Source: Tritrichomonas foetus (Eukaryota; Parabasalia; Tritrichomonadida; Tritrichomonadidae). From it: DNA of 20,290 bases. Made by a program: the position numbers and the translations under genes. Where the stretch lies: the NCBI GenBank assembly GCA_001839685.1, contig MLAK01001426.1, positions 38,015 through 58,304 on the forward strand. Reading direction: 5' to 3'. This document shows, one piece after another, positions 7,669 to 15,318 of this stretch (positions within the stretch are counted from its first letter, which is position 1; each line of letters begins with the position of its first letter). Under the pieces are notes generated by a model. The model did not search any database. It was not told where the DNA came from and saw only the letters and a list, made by a program, of their open reading frames with translations.

Positions 7669-10044
7669 AATGTTGTGGAATGGAACCTTGATTCCAGAGG
7701 GTTCCACACTGTAACAACTTCAATCATACGCTATATTCCTGATACTACCGATTTAACCGATTCACAACCGAATTTACGATTATTAGTATTATCCCATCAA
7801 CTTGCTCAACAAGGAACGCCGGCTTTTTTTATTGATAAACTACCCAAATATATAGGAAATTTGATTGATGACAACAATCAACCATTTGTCATTGTTTTTG
7901 ATTTTTATTCCCAATTTGGGAATTTTAATCTTCCCTATTTCTTTCAATTTGACACAATAGAAATTGAATTTTCATCAGTATTTACAAATGAATTAACCGA
8001 TCATATAACTCGAGCAATAACATTATTATTATATTATAAATTCCACAATCTTTCACCATGTTATCATTCATCGTTTTTATTATTTCCTTCATCAGAAACA
8101 TGGTTTGAGCCTTTTATTTTACGTTATGTTCCTGTGCTTATTAAAGGAAATGTTCATTTTAGAACATATTTGATTGGAAATTTAAACGTTCATGTTGATT
8201 CACAATCCCATTTCAATGAAAACACATATGTATTAATTCCACCATATGAACATCCTTTTTGTATTCAAAGTTCAACTCCAACACAAATAACAGCTAAGTA
8301 TTCTGATAACCAAACTATCCTAACTTTTCAAAGAAATGACATTAGAATAACACAACTTTTAAATCCATCTCCAACATTAATTAATATCTTCAATCCATCC
8401 CCTCCTATTGTTCAAGGTGCAAATTTTGGTAATGAACATGAACACAAATTCTGCCAATTCAAAAATCTGCCTTCCTTTAATTTTCCTGAGCCAGCAATTA
8501 ACGATTTTTTCGAAGATAAAGTGAACAAAGAATATGAAAAATTACTCCAAGAAAATAAAATACAAAATTCTTCACTTGAAGATAAACCACCATCTCTTGA
8601 TACGATTTTAACAGAACAAATATCCAATTATGCAATTAGAGATTTGATATCCAATTGTATTTCTTCATTATGCACATTTCCTTCTAAACGACTAAATCTG
8701 AAATTAGAAACCGCCAAATTTATATCACATTATGAAATTACATATGGTCTAACTAAAAATAGTCCACCTGTTTTTACGAATTCATTTTTATCAAAGCAAA
8801 CAACACGATTTTTTCCACTAGGTATTCCACAAGTTGTTGTTTTAAAAAGTAATTTATTTATTGAAACTCCTGCAAACAAAGTGATTGAAAAATGGATCCC
8901 AGAAAATTACAAGCCACCAATTGGAACAAAAAATGCAAATTTCGTTGTTTTTTCAGCTTGTTCACTGAAAGAAAATGTTATCAAACAATTCGTTCATTAT
9001 TTTGCACATGTTTATTCTTCTTTAGGCTTTGGAAAACTAACCCAGTTTCGAAAAGAATCTGCTTTCATTTTAACTAATTCCAATGAATTAATTACTCGAA
9101 TTACTTCATTTTTAAACGCATATAAATTAACACAATTTCAAGTATATCCTATCATATTTTTTATAATTACCGAAAAAGAATTTGATTTCACTTTTCAACC
9201 GCACATTCATCAAATTCACATAACTCCAAGTCAAGTAGCAAAGTTTAATGTAGATTCAATTCAAAGACTTGCTTTTCTAACTTATTCAAGAATAAGAGTT
9301 GAAACACCTAACCCAACAAATATCATTCATGAAAGTCTTTCTGTTACAAAATTACCATTTAATCCTGAAGATATGTTTTTTAAATTTAGATATCAACATC
9401 CTTTTTGTTTAAAACGAATTAGTAAAAATACTCTTCATATTCATGCTTGCTGGGATCCAATAAGCACTATTTCCGTTTGGTCTGATGATATTGGATCAGT
9501 TTTTCATGTTGAGAAACTATCCCATATTCACTACCTAGGGAGTGTTTATTCTTATCTTAAAGATTCATTCAATGACATTCATGTATGTTGTTCAATCGGA
9601 ATATTAATGAATGGATTGCCGAATGGTTTAATTGCACCTTTTCGGAATCTTACTGATTTTAATTTATATTCAATAATGCCGGCGCCACATGTTCAAGTGA
9701 CGAATTTGAATACTGATGAAGATGTCTTTATTGCATCAGATTATGAACAAACTTATGAGCCAATAAAAGATTTAGTACCTCCACAATCTTGCGGATATGT
9801 TGTATCCAAAAGGTTTCCTGCTTATTTTTTGGCTTTATATTATACATCCTTCCCAAATCCTGATGAATATCTTGTAACTATAGCAAAAGGACTCTCAAGT
9901 CTTTCATGGCTTACTGTCAGACCTGGATCAGAAAAGAGGCAAATTGCCTATCCTCCAACAATGAATCTTCTTTTACAGAAAATTCCATCAACAGCCATGT
10001 ATACTAATATGTTTGAATTTCTTCCTTGTATTGAACCAATATAA
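7666..10044 (+). CDS. MED13: Mediator subunit 13-like protein (kinase module)
   Basis: Predicted length is 792 residues, short for MED13 (often 1400-2200 in fungi and animals). The C-terminal half follows the MED13 C-terminal domain in order. NFVVFSACSLKENVIKQF then HVYSSLGFGKL (425-457) matches the MED13 segment ending in a Tyr/Arg-Leu-Gly motif. HQIHITPSQVAKFNVDSIQR and LAFLTYSRIR (515-544) match the 'QIVP...SMAFSVYxQCR' segment. ACWDPISTISVWSDDIG (594-610) matches the 'CTDxxGE' strand. SCGYVVSKRF (708-717) and SSLSWLTVRPGSEKRQIAYP (743-762) match the ending 'LGYFVS...ALSWL...P...R..LP'. MED13 joins CDK8, cyclin C and MED12 to core Mediator and has an Argonaute-like fold. The N-terminal half is too divergent to assign. 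The first ATG carries a good initiator. Residues 270-330 are polar and probably a shortened linker. Confidence 0.82.
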   Translation: MNVVEWNLDSRGFHTVTTSIIRYIPDTTDLTDSQPNLRLLVLSHQLAQQGTPAFFIDKLPKYIGNLIDDNNQPFVIVFDFYSQFGNFNLPYFFQFDTIEIEFSSVFTNELTDHITRAITLLLYYKFHNLSPCYHSSFLLFPSSETWFEPFILRYVPVLIKGNVHFRTYLIGNLNVHVDSQSHFNENTYVLIPPYEHPFCIQSSTPTQITAKYSDNQTILTFQRNDIRITQLLNPSPTLINIFNPSPPIVQGANFGNEHEHKFCQFKNLPSFNFPEPAINDFFEDKVNKEYEKLLQENKIQNSSLEDKPPSLDTILTEQISNYAIRDLISNCISSLCTFPSKRLNLKLETAKFISHYEITYGLTKNSPPVFTNSFLSKQTTRFFPLGIPQVVVLKSNLFIETPANKVIEKWIPENYKPPIGTKNANFVVFSACSLKENVIKQFVHYFAHVYSSLGFGKLTQFRKESAFILTNSNELITRITSFLNAYKLTQFQVYPIIFFIITEKEFDFTFQPHIHQIHITPSQVAKFNVDSIQRLAFLTYSRIRVETPNPTNIIHESLSVTKLPFNPEDMFFKFRYQHPFCLKRISKNTLHIHACWDPISTISVWSDDIGSVFHVEKLSHIHYLGSVYSYLKDSFNDIHVCCSIGILMNGLPNGLIAPFRNLTDFNLYSIMPAPHVQVTNLNTDEDVFIASDYEQTYEPIKDLVPPQSCGYVVSKRFPAYFLALYYTSFPNPDEYLVTIAKGLSSLSWLTVRPGSEKRQIAYPPTMNLLLQKIPSTAMYTNMFEFLPCIEPI

Positions 10045-10364
10045 AATAGAAATATATTATTACATTATCATTTTTATCCATTTATATTTCTCTATATTTA
10101 ACATTTCTTTATATCGATGTTTACTATTTGTACATTCATAGAAATGATAAGATATCAATGATCCTATGAATAAAAACATAAACAAACAAGTGCTTTTATC
10201 ATACTGTTGAATGGACATTTGATGACGGTTCAATCAAACAAATTGAAAGTGTTAACTCAAATATTTTTTTTATTTCAAGTAGCCAAAACTTTTTAATGAG
10301 TTTATTTATCCCAACTTTTTCAGAAGTCATATATTGAAATATTTTCAACAAATCCTCTTCTTTC
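10045..10364. other. Intergenic region, 320 bp, upstream of the Raptor-like gene
   Basis: AT-rich spacer between two plus-strand genes. It contains a nested inverted repeat at 10134-10171, listed separately. GTCATATATTG (about 10326-10336) is a possible initiator. A minus-strand open frame overlapping 10199-10516 runs across the Raptor-like start and is judged a shadow. Confidence 0.6.
10134..10171. repeat. Nested inverted repeat able to form a two-part hairpin
   Basis: Outer arms ATTCATAG (10134-10141) and CTATGAAT (10164-10171) are perfect complements. Inside them TGATA (10145-10149) and TATCA (10153-10157) pair around a three-base loop, with small unpaired bulges between the helices. It lies 90-127 bp after the MED13-like stop and about 190 bp before the Raptor-like ATG. 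It might mark a 3'-end structure or a binding site. Confidence 0.45.
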
Positions 10365-12260
10365 ATGTATAATAAACCAGCAGCTGCAAATTCGAGGAGA
10401 AATATGCGTGCTCCAATCGTAATATCAAAACCACAAAACGGTTCAAATTTACAACAGTCAGCCAATAAAACCAAATATGCTTTATGTTTTTTATGTTTAT
10501 TTGATGGCCTCCGCACGCCATCAATTCGTCGTCTGGTCAGAAAAGCAAGAACAGTTTGTCAAAAGCCGCTAGTCACTTTTGACCCATCCTGTTTCGCTCC
10601 ATCCTCAATAACCGCATTAACAGAAGTTTACAAAGAAACACTCAATTGTCCATGCGAAATAACGGTCGATCCATCAGTCCAAACTGTTCTCCAGCAACTT
10701 CGCAGGTCGGGAACGTCGATGCCACCTCAAAGATTATTGGTTCACTATTATGGACAAGGTTCACATATACCTGACGATGGAACATTATATTTCTTTTCTG
10801 AAGATCATTCTCGATACAAACCGATGAGAATTGCCACAATGTTGAATAATATTTCATGTCCACTTTCAATGATTTTTGAATGCTCAAAAGCAGCGATTTT
10901 AAAGAAGCATCTCCAAACACATCCTGACATTTTCGCATTTTTCTCATGCGATGTTGATGAATTTTTGCCATTATCAACTGACGCAGAAATGGATCTTTTT
11001 TCTTCCTGTTTACTTTCACCGTTTAACATTGCATTGAAATGGCATATGCGAAGACATAATAAAATTTATAATGATCCACTTATGCCAACGGATGAAAGTT
11101 TACTTTTTCTGAAGCAGTTTTTCCATGCAATTTTATCAGCAATTTTATATGATACTCAAAAATTTGAACTTTATCAACTTTATTCACGTGATCCAAGTGT
11201 AGCTGCACTTGCACGTGGTTTTGTTTTGGCTCAACGCGTAATGCTTTCATATAATATTCATCCAGTTGCTTTGCCAGCATTGGAAAGTATGGATAACCAT
11301 CCTCTTTGGAGCTTTTGGGATATTGCTTTAGACTGTGGTATTACAATGGAGCTTGAAGAATGCTCGAATACTATTTTTAAGTTGTTTATTGATTCATTTA
11401 ATCGTTATCCAAATCGATCGTTTTATCCAATTTTCACATTTTTCTTAAAAACTCAAGATTTTCATTTAATGACAGCACAAAAACTTCTTGAATATTTAGA
11501 TAAAACTCCAGGTGCAGCTGAATCGTTTTCTTTATCACCTTTACCGCTATGTATAGCGGATATGACACATCCTTGTTCAACTGTGTTAATTTGTTTAGCA
11601 AAAATGATTGCAACTGGCAAAACATCTCCATTTGATCAAAATTCATCAATAACTTTTTCTGCTTCAAAAGATCCAGAAATCTTAAAAGCTGGAATTCTAT
11701 GTCTTTGCTGCACAGTTGCAACTTCAACATTAGTATTGTTTAATCGATTGACACAACTCTGTATTGACCATGCTGTTGATTGCGCACCATTTTCTGGTTT
11801 ATTACTTGGAAGTTTGATAGAAAGGGCTGGTCGATTGATGAATTTGCCATTTTTTGGCTTAAAATTCATTCCACTTCTTGAAAATGAAAGACCAGATATT
11901 CGTGCATCTTCTGCTTATTTGCTTGGCTTTTCGAAAGATAAAAATTACATCGAACCATTATTCAATCGACTAATGAATGACACTTCATATACAGTGAAAT
12001 TCCAAGCAGCTTTATCGTTAATTGAAAATCGCGATTTATTCCAAGAAAATCAACAATTAATTGAACAGTTGACTGATTTTGTGAATAGTCCAGACATTCC
12101 AAAAGAAGATGCAGAAATTTTGCATCAAACAATGGCTAGACAACCAAATGAAAATGATAACATCCAAAGTAATACAAAATTATTCGAGATTTTAATTAAT
12201 TCTGTCAAAAAATGCAACTTTGTACAAAAGTATGATTTCAATGTTTTTGACGATAATTAA
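10365..12260 (+). CDS. RPTOR: Short Raptor-like TORC1 subunit (caspase-like plus helical repeats)
   Basis: 631 residues from the ATG at 10365; a second ATG (10404, MRAPIV) is possible. Residues 34-230 match the Raptor N-terminal conserved, caspase-like domain. The aligned blocks are ALCFLCLFDG (39-48), VTFDPSCFAP (70-79), PQRLLVHYYGQG (121-132) for 'RxLxHYNGHG', DDGTLYFFSEDHSRYKP (137-153) for 'NGEIWVFNKxYTQYIP', MIFECSKAAIL (169-179) for 'xYDCSNAG', and DEFLPLSTDAEMDLFSSC (198-215) for 'ELLPMxPDxPADLFTSC'. Residues 270-600 are helical HEAT/ARM-type, with RASSAYLLGFSKDKN near 507-521. Raptor normally exceeds 1200 residues and ends in a WD40 propeller; none is encoded here and the spacer after the stop has no long ORF. 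The pseudo-catalytic His is Gln131, whereas Cys173 is kept. Raptor recruits substrates to TOR. A metacaspase or separase relative is less likely given the block order. Confidence 0.88.
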   Translation: MYNKPAAANSRRNMRAPIVISKPQNGSNLQQSANKTKYALCFLCLFDGLRTPSIRRLVRKARTVCQKPLVTFDPSCFAPSSITALTEVYKETLNCPCEITVDPSVQTVLQQLRRSGTSMPPQRLLVHYYGQGSHIPDDGTLYFFSEDHSRYKPMRIATMLNNISCPLSMIFECSKAAILKKHLQTHPDIFAFFSCDVDEFLPLSTDAEMDLFSSCLLSPFNIALKWHMRRHNKIYNDPLMPTDESLLFLKQFFHAILSAILYDTQKFELYQLYSRDPSVAALARGFVLAQRVMLSYNIHPVALPALESMDNHPLWSFWDIALDCGITMELEECSNTIFKLFIDSFNRYPNRSFYPIFTFFLKTQDFHLMTAQKLLEYLDKTPGAAESFSLSPLPLCIADMTHPCSTVLICLAKMIATGKTSPFDQNSSITFSASKDPEILKAGILCLCCTVATSTLVLFNRLTQLCIDHAVDCAPFSGLLLGSLIERAGRLMNLPFFGLKFIPLLENERPDIRASSAYLLGFSKDKNYIEPLFNRLMNDTSYTVKFQAALSLIENRDLFQENQQLIEQLTDFVNSPDIPKEDAEILHQTMARQPNENDNIQSNTKLFEILINSVKKCNFVQKYDFNVFDDN

Positions 12261-12457
12261 AAATAGTTCTCGAATGATTCAGATTTGTTCTTTAATAAAT
12301 TGTATATATAGTTTATATCTCTTATTTATTATTTGTCATTTTCTCGATATTCACTCAATTGAACAAAGAACATATATTTTGTGCGAATATTTGGTCTCGT
12401 TTTTATGTGTATATTTAGTTGACCATTTTTGCCATTAAACGGTCTCTTACATTTCCA

Positions 12458-14140
12458 ATGATTCTTTTCAGATTATTTAAACCATCGTATTTGTTTTACA
12501 TAGTATTCTTTTTGGGATTATTTTCATGGGTTTTAGCTCCAGCATTTGTATGGCTTACACGTGACAAACAATACGATGCAGTGAATATGGTTAAATTTGG
12601 TGATACTCTTGATGTGTCATTATATGCAGCATATGGCAAAAATCCACATCAGACTCTTCAAAAACAAGTTTTACTTTATAGAAATGAAAGTGTTCCATAT
12701 GCAAAGAAGAAATACGTGATAAAGGATAGTTTTTCGATTCCAATTACACCTGAAGTTCGTTTAAATAAATCTAATGTTTTTCTCTTTATTGTTGTCAAAC
12801 AAAATGATTGTCCATCAGATCAATGCTTTTCTGCTTCTGAATATTCACAAATAGTGAAATGGTATATTCCATCACCAAAGAAAAGTCATATTTTAGCAAA
12901 TTCTGTTAAGTCTGAGCCAACTCCTACACCTGAGCCTTCACAAACACCAGCACCATTTCGATACAAGACTGTTCGTTTTGATTTGGTTGCTGAACAAATT
13001 TACAATCGGAATTGTGTTTCGCCTTTCATTCAAGGTAAAATAGCTTTTAATTCAAGAAAAAACATTTTTCGTCCTCCACTTCTAGAAGATAAATTCTTCG
13101 AAATTAAATCAGAAAGACGTGGAATTAATCTAACCAATGACAATTTTTCAATTTCTGTTGAATTCAATATGAGAGGTGATTTTATTTGGAGTTTCAAAAT
13201 CCTTTTGTCTACATCTTTAGCATTGAGTGAATCATTATTTAATTTTGATTTTTTAACACATGAAGTGAATATAATCAAGAGTATTTTTATTGAAGCTAAT
13301 TATTTGCTTCTCTGGACAACTGGAATTGCTACAATTCTTCATACTTTCTTCCAAATGCTTGCATTTGAAAAAGATATTGAATTTTGGGCGAAGAAAGAAT
13401 CTTTAGTTGGCGTTTCTTTAAGAACCATCGTTATTCAATTGATTAGTCAGGTTATCGAGTTTTTATGTTTAATTGAGTATACTAATATTCCATTACTGAA
13501 AAAAATTATACAAAATTTTAGTATTGTGATTAATCTATGGAAAATCTTCAAATTAATTAAATTATCCCGTCGTTTTCCATTCATTAAAATAAGAAAAAGC
13601 TATCGTGGAAATACAGACGATGCTGATGCAACAGGTACCAAATATTTTATTTTTGTTTTAATTCCATTAGTTCTTATTTATTCTCTTTATCAATTCTTTT
13701 ATGTTGAGTATACAAGTGTTAAGTCTTACATAATTCATTGTGCAACAGGTGCAATTTATGCATTCGATTTCTTAACAATGCTTCCTCAACTGTATATTAA
13801 TTATAAACTGAAAACTGTTGCAGGAATGAGTAGAAGTGCTTTTGGATATAAGTTTATTTCTACTTTCATTGATGATCTTTATACGTTTTTGTCTAATTTA
13901 CCATTAATTTATAAAATTGCTTGCTTTAGAGATGACGTGGTTTTCTTCATTTGGATCATCCAATGCTTCATTTATCCAGTTGATCCCTCAAGGGTGAATG
14001 AATTTGGTTTCATTGAAAAATCTCAACTGGAAGAAAAGAATGAAAAAGAAGAAAAGGAAAAGGAGGAAGAAGAAGAAGAAAGTGGAGAAGGAAAAGAAAA
14101 ACTCAAAGACGAAAAATCCGGAAAAGTTAAAACAGATTAG
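12458..14140 (+). CDS. CLPTM1: CLPTM1-family multipass membrane protein
   Basis: The first ATG (12458) gives 560 residues; the open frame reaches back only to a TTG. A signal-anchor helix lies at residues about 13-33. A lumenal beta-rich region (45-245) follows, interrupted by a Thr/Pro-rich loop (PTPTPEPSQTPAP). At least five membrane helices follow, at about 282-302, 322-340, 346-368, 397-416 and 425-444. The family blocks are clear: HTFFQMLAFEKDIEFW, SLVGVSLRTI, LPQLYINYKLKTVAGM, FIDDLYTF, ACFRDDVVFF and YPVDPSRVNEFG. Human CLPTM1 and CLPTM1L have about 670 and 540 residues. CLPTM1 is an ER protein affecting GABA-A receptor traffic, and CLPTM1L is reported to act as a scramblase in GPI-anchor synthesis. 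The C-terminal tail is a Glu/Lys-rich charged run specific to this copy. The gene follows the Raptor-like gene by 197 bp on the same strand; TTACATTTCC just before the ATG may be the initiator. Confidence 0.95.
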   Translation: MILFRLFKPSYLFYIVFFLGLFSWVLAPAFVWLTRDKQYDAVNMVKFGDTLDVSLYAAYGKNPHQTLQKQVLLYRNESVPYAKKKYVIKDSFSIPITPEVRLNKSNVFLFIVVKQNDCPSDQCFSASEYSQIVKWYIPSPKKSHILANSVKSEPTPTPEPSQTPAPFRYKTVRFDLVAEQIYNRNCVSPFIQGKIAFNSRKNIFRPPLLEDKFFEIKSERRGINLTNDNFSISVEFNMRGDFIWSFKILLSTSLALSESLFNFDFLTHEVNIIKSIFIEANYLLLWTTGIATILHTFFQMLAFEKDIEFWAKKESLVGVSLRTIVIQLISQVIEFLCLIEYTNIPLLKKIIQNFSIVINLWKIFKLIKLSRRFPFIKIRKSYRGNTDDADATGTKYFIFVLIPLVLIYSLYQFFYVEYTSVKSYIIHCATGAIYAFDFLTMLPQLYINYKLKTVAGMSRSAFGYKFISTFIDDLYTFLSNLPLIYKIACFRDDVVFFIWIIQCFIYPVDPSRVNEFGFIEKSQLEEKNEKEEKEKEEEEEESGEGKEKLKDEKSGKVKTD

Positions 14141-14451
14141 AGAAATGATGCAATTTAATTATGCTTATTTCATTCTTATATATGTTCAAGATACATCTAA
14201 ATATAAATCAGTTTCATTTTGTATAAAAATATATGATCATTATAAATTGTTTTTATCTGTTTAATCAATTCAATATTTAAAATAATAATCACGTTTAAAA
14301 TAACAAGCAAAAATCGAAGGATAAAATAATGGAAATATCAGGAAATTACCAAGGAAATCATTTTTAGTTGATACATAACAAATAATTTGTTTCAAAACCA
14401 TATTTTTAAGATCAAATAATAAAGATGGGAAAAATCAAATAAGGAAATAAG
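14141..14451. other. Convergent 3' intergenic region, 311 bp
   Basis: AT-rich spacer between the CLPTM1 stop and the stop of the minus-strand orphan gene. AATAAA-type strings occur in it and could serve 3'-end formation on either strand. I see no gene or repeat. Confidence 0.6.
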
Positions 14452-14808
14452 TTACAGCGACGACCAGATATCGTCATAGTTTTTGAATGCATCTTCAAAG
14501 ATAAATTCGTCATAGAAATGAAATTCGACGAATTCTTTTTCTGGCTGGGTTGCATCTGGAGTTGTTTCGGGTTCGGTTTCAGTAGGGCTGCTTTCTTGCG
14601 ATTCATTGGAAGCATTGTCTGATTCGGTCAAATTGTTCGCTTGGTTTGAAAGGTTTAATCGAAATGTAAAATCGAGCCTTGGAACTCCGTTGATTTGAAT
14701 AAGGGTTCCAAATTGATCTAAGGCATAATAATTAATAACTCCGTTTCTTCGATCTACAACAGTGACGTATCTGGCTTGGGTATGGTTTCTGGGGCGATTT
14801 CCTCCCAT
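14452..14808 (-). CDS. Small acidic orphan protein, 118 residues
   Basis: Not recognised. The ATG at 14808 gives MGGNRPRNHTQARYVTVVD. Residues 13-52 look like a compact beta-rich unit (YVTVVD, VINYYALDQ, GTLIQINGV, LDFTFRLN). Residues 53-90 are a Ser/Thr/Glu/Asn-rich disordered linker with SSPTETEPETTP. The last 28 residues are acidic and aromatic (EFVEFHFYDEFIFEDAF), which would suit a protein-interaction or activation segment. Base composition is clearly less AT-rich than the flanks, supporting coding. CCTTTTTCATG at the start codon matches the trichomonad M5-plus-initiator arrangement. It is convergent with CLPTM1 and divergent from the tRNA gene. Confidence 0.65.
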   Translation of the reverse strand: MGGNRPRNHTQARYVTVVDRRNGVINYYALDQFGTLIQINGVPRLDFTFRLNLSNQANNLTESDNASNESQESSPTETEPETTPDATQPEKEFVEFHFYDEFIFEDAFKNYDDIWSSL

Positions 14809-14817
14809 GAAAAAGGG
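14806..14817 (-). promoter_or_regulatory. M5-like plus initiator promoter overlapping the start codon
   Basis: On the minus strand CCCTTTTTCATG combines a CCTTT element (M5-like, known to overlap transcription starts in Trichomonas vaginalis) with a TCA initiator whose A is the A of the start codon. It would give an essentially leaderless mRNA. Confidence 0.45.
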
Positions 14818-14902
14818 TATTGACCTTATTTTTGACCTTTGAACAACACAATTAGTGATGCTTTTATTATTAAAAGTATATTTTAAAGTAATTTGTTAAC
14901 CT

Positions 14903-14974
14903 GCGTAATTGGGGTAATGGTTAGCCTATGAGCTTCCCAAGCTTGGGAACCGGGTTCGATTCCCGGATTACGCA
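14903..14974 (+). tRNA. tRNA-Gly (anticodon CCC)
   Basis: A 72-base cloverleaf without intron. Acceptor GCGTAAT pairs with ATTACGC. The D arm is GGGT/GCCT around AATGGTTA. The anticodon arm is TGAGC-TTCCCAA-GCTTG with anticodon CCC. The variable loop is GGAA, and the T arm is CCGGG-TTCGATT-CCCGG. The discriminator base is A73, as in other eukaryotic glycine tRNAs. CCA is not encoded, as expected in a nuclear gene. The internal B box GGTTCGATTCC lies at 14953-14963. The anticodon stem has two G-T wobbles (28-42 and 27-43). It reads GGG codons, presumably rare in this AT-rich genome. Confidence 0.95.
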
Positions 14975-15318
14975 CTTTTTCTTTTTCTTTTTTCGTTTTC
15001 CAGAAATCCCTTTCTAATCTAGCAGTTTTAACTTGAAATAGACATTATTTTTGATTCTAATTCTTCTTCAAATTCAATGAAAAAACATTCTATTACATGG
15101 AAAAATCTTCACACACCATACATTATTTTTGATAATTATCTGAAAATCCTTTCCACCTATCACAAAATGCAATAATAAATTGACTCACTAAACATATAAA
15201 ACTATTGAAAGACTATCAAATTGAATATTAATATTAATATATTTTTTAAAAAACAAAACAATAATATAAGATTGAAATGAATTATTAGTTATCATGCATG
15301 ACAATCCGCAAACTATAA
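14975..15318. other. Intergenic region after the tRNA, 344 bp
   Basis: After the T-runs the sequence is AT-rich with no gene. It contains the 3' flank of the minus-strand MED14-like gene, including AATAAT/ATTATTGT strings but no clear structure. Confidence 0.6.
14976..14997 (+). terminator. RNA polymerase III T-run terminator
   Basis: Runs of T (five, five, then six), broken by single Cs, begin one base after the tRNA 3' end. This is the expected Pol III stop. Confidence 0.8.

Noticed and set aside
9032..9048. ACTAACCCAG, similar to the trichomonad 3' splice motif ACTAACACACAG
   Set aside because: It is inside the MED13-like frame, which stays open on both sides, the match is imperfect, and no paired 5' splice motif was seen upstream.
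9587..9592. GTATGT, resembling a trichomonad 5' splice site
   Set aside because: No 3' motif follows at a suitable distance and the MED13-like frame is continuous through it with conserved downstream blocks.
10365..11060. Metacaspase or separase identity for the caspase-like domain
   Set aside because: The order of the surrounding blocks and the helical repeats fit Raptor, and the His of the dyad is missing.
12220..12438. Open frame between the Raptor-like and CLPTM1 genes as the missing Raptor C-terminus
   Set aside because: It is in another frame, hydrophobic and only 72 codons, with no WD40-like repeat pattern.
13998..14264. Second plus-strand frame overlapping the CLPTM1 tail
   Set aside because: A shadow of the AAG/GAA-rich tail; the family blocks are in the other frame.
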